Below are positions 13,397 to 13,791 of a stretch of DNA of 13,791 nt, one piece after another; positions within the stretch are counted from its first letter, which is position 1; every line of letters begins with the position of its first letter. The position numbers and the translations under genes were made by a program. The notes beneath the pieces are model-generated. The model made no database searches, was not told the origin of the DNA, and saw only the letters and a program-made list of their open reading frames with translations. Source of the DNA: Bermanella sp041589295 (GTDB lineage Bacteria; Pseudomonadota; Gammaproteobacteria; Pseudomonadales; Oceanobacteraceae); the NCBI GenBank assembly GCA_041589295.1, contig JBFHVZ010000100.1, positions 1 to 13,791 of the forward strand, given 5' to 3'.

Positions 13397-13791
13397 TCAT
13401 CCGTCGTGGTGAGTGCAACCACGCTCCGAGCTGCGTGCCGATTCTATCTCAAACAAACGCTCAAGAAACACTTCACTGACCAAGAGCGGTTTGCCACTTA
13501 GCTCAAACACCGAGCGCCGAGCCCAAGCAGACTGACCGCCAATATGCCCTTGCTTGCATTGAATAGGGTGGCGACGCATGCGCGGATGACTAAATAAAAA
13601 ATCACCTAACGGTTTGCTGCCCAGTTGCATTAACTGGCGTTCGTAACCTGTAAGGGTGCGGCGCGGAATAATACTGCGTGCCACTACCACGGCTTGCTCG
13701 CCCAATTTTAAGGTCACTTCACGCACATACACTTGCTCACGCACGCCTATGCCCATGGCATTGGCCTCCGACAATGTGGCACGGGTAAAAC
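13397..13791 (-). CDS. ubiC: Chorismate lyase, 5' end beyond the window
   Basis: UbiC converts chorismate to 4-hydroxybenzoate and pyruvate, the substrate-supplying step for UbiA next door. About 130 residues are present and the frame stays open to the right edge (FTRATLSEANAMG...). Full proteins are about 165-185 residues, so the N-terminus is missing. A TTG at 13774 should not be taken as the start. Family features are VREQVYVREVTL with the conserved Arg, ARSIIPRRTL, LMQLGSKPLGDFLF, WARRSVFELSGKPLLVSEVFL with the conserved late Glu, and GGQSAWARRS. The tail after VFLERLF is somewhat longer than in E. coli. Identification is supported both by motifs and by adjacency to ubiA. Confidence 0.93.
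   Translation of the reverse strand, partial: FTRATLSEANAMGIGVREQVYVREVTLKLGEQAVVVARSIIPRRTLTGYERQLMQLGSKPLGDFLFSHPRMRRHPIQCKQGHIGGQSAWARRSVFELSGKPLLVSEVFLERLFEIESARSSERGCTHHDG

Noticed and set aside
13381..13422. GTG 13422 as the ubiA start
   Set aside because: It adds 14 residues with no family match and overlaps ubiC by 26 bp. ATG 13380 gives the expected length and N-terminus.

Overview
The window looks like a core chromosomal segment of a gammaproteobacterium. The closest relatives by gene content and order are probably Pseudomonadales or Oceanospirillales types. The ribosomal proteins, OxyR, RecG, UbiA and PhoB are very close to their E. coli counterparts, and the oxyR-recG and ubiC-ubiA-phoB-phoR pairings recall Pseudomonas gene order. 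The genus cannot be named from sequence alone. Most coding DNA is near 50% G+C, but one gene at 9635-10114 is near one third G+C.

Left part (1-3909). A minus-strand class I adenylate cyclase gene (cyaA) runs off the left edge. It is divergent from a plus-strand rpmB-rpmG operon encoding ribosomal proteins L28 and L33. That operon has a good extended -10 promoter, a leader of roughly 100 nt with two mutually exclusive pairings, and a strong terminator. A half-length TMEM165/GDT1 (UPF0016) membrane protein and mutM (8-oxoguanine DNA glycosylase) follow.

Middle (3910-6159). About 900 bp carry no convincing gene. This stretch holds two tandem copies of a repeat unit of about 320-330 bp, with conserved arms and variable cores of fixed length, plus a fragment of a third copy. 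A small exported or membrane protein gene follows. It converges on a minus-strand NAD-dependent epimerase-like gene across a bidirectional terminator.

Right part (6160-13791). oxyR and recG lie in tandem on the plus strand, separated by a structured intergenic element. Next comes an isolated AT-rich gene for a small HEPN-like protein, with a 14-bp direct repeat on each side. The remainder is on the minus strand, in transcription order ubiC (truncated by the right edge), ubiA, phoB, phoR. A two-repeat Pho box lies directly upstream of phoB, and a long perfect hairpin sits between phoB and phoR.

Functionally the window combines housekeeping and stress genes: cAMP synthesis, translation, oxidative DNA repair and response (mutM, oxyR, recG), ubiquinone synthesis (ubiC, ubiA) and phosphate sensing (phoB, phoR). 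Core coding regions are ordinary. The less explained material is in the spacers: the repeat module at 3938-4620, the rpmB leader, and the AT-rich HEPN island at 9468-10234.
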